Shown: positions 63,214 to 64,000 of the stretch, in pieces | Layout: the number at the start of each line of letters is the position of its first letter | How positions within the stretch are numbered: the first letter of the stretch is position 1 | Source of the DNA: Zoogloeaceae bacterium | GTDB taxonomy: Bacteria > Pseudomonadota > Gammaproteobacteria > Burkholderiales > Rhodocyclaceae | Length of the DNA: 64,000 nucleotides | Assembly (NCBI GenBank): GCA_024235595.1 | Contig: JACKMC010000001.1 | Coordinates: 893,622-957,621 of the forward strand | Reading direction: 5' to 3' | Translations under genes and position numbers: made by a program | Notes under the pieces: model-generated | What the model was told of the DNA's origin: nothing | Databases searched by the model: none | The model's input: only the letters and a program-made list of their open reading frames with translations

Positions 63214-63229
63214 CGGCCCGTTACTTGCA
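63214..63229 (+). promoter_or_regulatory. Sigma-54 (RpoN) -24/-12 promoter of the adhesin gene
   Basis: CGGCCCGTTACTTGCA matches the consensus at GGC, CG and TTGCA with exact GG-N10-GC spacing. Predicted start of transcription near 63240 gives a leader of about 75 bases. Confidence 0.7.
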
Positions 63230-63314
63230 TGCAGGCACCCGAGGTCAGAATGGCGTCCGGATTTCTTGCTGCCGGCGTCAAACAAGCACATAACCAGAAA
63301 AAGAGGTCCGCAAG

Positions 63315-64000
63315 ATGGCAAATATTACGTTGTCAACCAGCGTTTCCGTTTGTGAGGATACGAGCGAGTCGTTCGATCTGAAGGATTTGATCCAGCAAGC
63401 CGGCGGTACCGCAGGCGGCAGTCCGCTCATCCTTCAGATTTATGTTCAGGACGGCAGCGGTAACTACATCCCGGCACCGGCCGGGAGCTTCCTGGTCAAG
63501 ACCGATTCCGACACCATCACGGTCGACCTGGCGGGTCTGCCGAATTTCAACGGCGATCTCCCGATTCGCATTCTCGGTACCGACGGCGCTGGTAATCTGG
63601 TGACCCTCAGCGTCGCTGTCCAGGTCCAGCCGGTGAATGACGCACCGGACGGTGCCGACAATTCGGTGTCGATCGGCGACGACGCAGCCTACGTGTTTGG
63701 CGTTGGCGACTTCGGTTTCGTCGATGCGGTCGAAGGGCATGGCTTCCAGGGCGTGGTGATCGACTCCCTGCCGAGTGGCGGCCAACTGCTGGTCGACGGT
63801 AGCCCCGTCCTGCTCGGTGACGAAGTCAGCATCGAGGACATCACGGCGGGCAAGTTCCAGTTCGTTCCGGAGCCGGGTTTCTCCGGATCGGCAAGCTTCG
63901 AGTTCCAGGTGCGCGATGACGGCGGCACCGCCGGGGAGTGCGGCGGGTCCGACCTTGATCTCACCCCCAATACCTTCACCTTCACGGTTGAACCCGTGCT
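63315..64000 (+). CDS. Large type I-secreted repeat adhesin (N-terminal part; cut by window edge)
   Basis: The first 228 codons of an open frame that runs off the right edge. It begins MANITLSTSVSVCEDTSESF and has AAAGAGG eight bases upstream of the ATG. Cadherin-like/bacterial Ig-type repeat boundaries are seen (VQVQPVNDAPDGADNSVS; a second unit at PGFSGSASFEFQVRDDGG). No signal peptide is present, as expected for type I secretion. No LapA-like N-terminal retention module (TAAAG-type site) is visible in this part. Two cysteines occur (VCEDT, GECGG), unusual in RTX adhesins. Full length, RTX repeats and secretion signal lie outside the window. Confidence 0.85.
   Translation, partial: MANITLSTSVSVCEDTSESFDLKDLIQQAGGTAGGSPLILQIYVQDGSGNYIPAPAGSFLVKTDSDTITVDLAGLPNFNGDLPIRILGTDGAGNLVTLSVAVQVQPVNDAPDGADNSVSIGDDAAYVFGVGDFGFVDAVEGHGFQGVVIDSLPSGGQLLVDGSPVLLGDEVSIEDITAGKFQFVPEPGFSGSASFEFQVRDDGGTAGECGGSDLDLTPNTFTFTVEPV

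Larger units (their letters stand above)
62908..63314. other. Divergent regulatory region between the type I secretion operon and the adhesin gene
   Basis: 407 bases without a gene. The adhesin side holds the 17-base site at 63110-63126 and the -24/-12 element at 63214-63229. No equivalent sigma-54 element was found facing the secretion operon, which may use a sigma-70 promoter that I could not locate with confidence. The middle part (63130-63200) is moderately A/T-rich. Confidence 0.5.

Overview
The window is high-GC DNA with tightly packed genes, many of which overlap by four bases (ATGA). Gene content points to a betaproteobacterium of the Rhodocyclales, in the Thauera/Azoarcus/Zoogloea neighbourhood. 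The clues are a tol-pal operon, HslVU, a CysB-linked APS-reductase pathway, several PEP-CTERM proteins with a PrsT-type TPR protein, and a type I secretion operon next to a large repeat adhesin. The genus is inferred from gene content and style only. No rRNA, tRNA, CRISPR array, intact insertion sequence or prophage was seen.

Layout. 1-3136 (minus): tolB (cut by the window edge), tolA, tolR, tolQ, ybgC. 3340-8634 (plus): a two-STAS-domain protein, hslV, hslU, an AEC transporter, an AlaX-type editing hydrolase and a DUF2007/zinc-ribbon protein. 8648-13652 (minus): gorA, a slipin/NfeD membrane-protease pair and a nitronate monooxygenase-like flavoprotein. 13964-16130 (plus): a DEDDh exonuclease and an NCS2 purine permease, then a CBS-domain protein (minus). 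17009-24296: assimilatory sulfate reduction (TSUP transporter, cysI, DUF934, cysH, cysD, cysN, all minus) with divergent cysB. 24314-36177 (minus): TPR protein, PEP-CTERM protein, asparaginase, AGCS symporter, Kef antiporter, a second PEP-CTERM protein, ftsH, and a MscS channel. 36399-40275 (plus): prsT and a third PEP-CTERM protein. 40343-42936 (minus): Atm1-like ABC exporter and a LysE exporter. 43194-49206 (plus): a solute-binding protein, a hybrid histidine kinase, a YjdF-like protein and an unusual membrane protein with a cytosolic signalling-like domain. 49349-51931 (minus): ruvC, a DMT transporter, a small protein and yebC. 52157-57712: a Cys-rich secreted protein, a HerA/DUF853 ATPase, a DUF1631 protein and a DMT transporter. 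57723-62907 (minus): TolC, HlyD and LapB-like components of a type I secretion system. From 63315 (plus), a large secreted adhesin runs off the right edge.

The most interesting signal is regulatory. Each of the three PEP-CTERM genes and the adhesin gene has a sigma-54-type -24/-12 element (GG-N10-GC). Each also has, 62-99 bases further upstream and in the same orientation, a 17-base element of form TGTCG-R-N8-ACA. These sites look like binding sites for one shared enhancer-binding activator, possibly the PrsR regulator known from PEP-CTERM systems. That would tie the exosortase-sorted proteins and the type I-secreted adhesin into one surface/biofilm programme.

A second recurrent structure is a family of degenerate heptamer arrays (GGGGTGA or GGTGATT types). 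Each lies between the stop codon of one gene and the start of the next co-oriented gene and is paired with an inverted heptamer arm. Four loci have this layout: hslU/AEC, cysD/cysN, cysH/cysD and LysE/ABC. A third oddity is a gene-free stretch at 31562-31938 that is packed with perfect hairpins.
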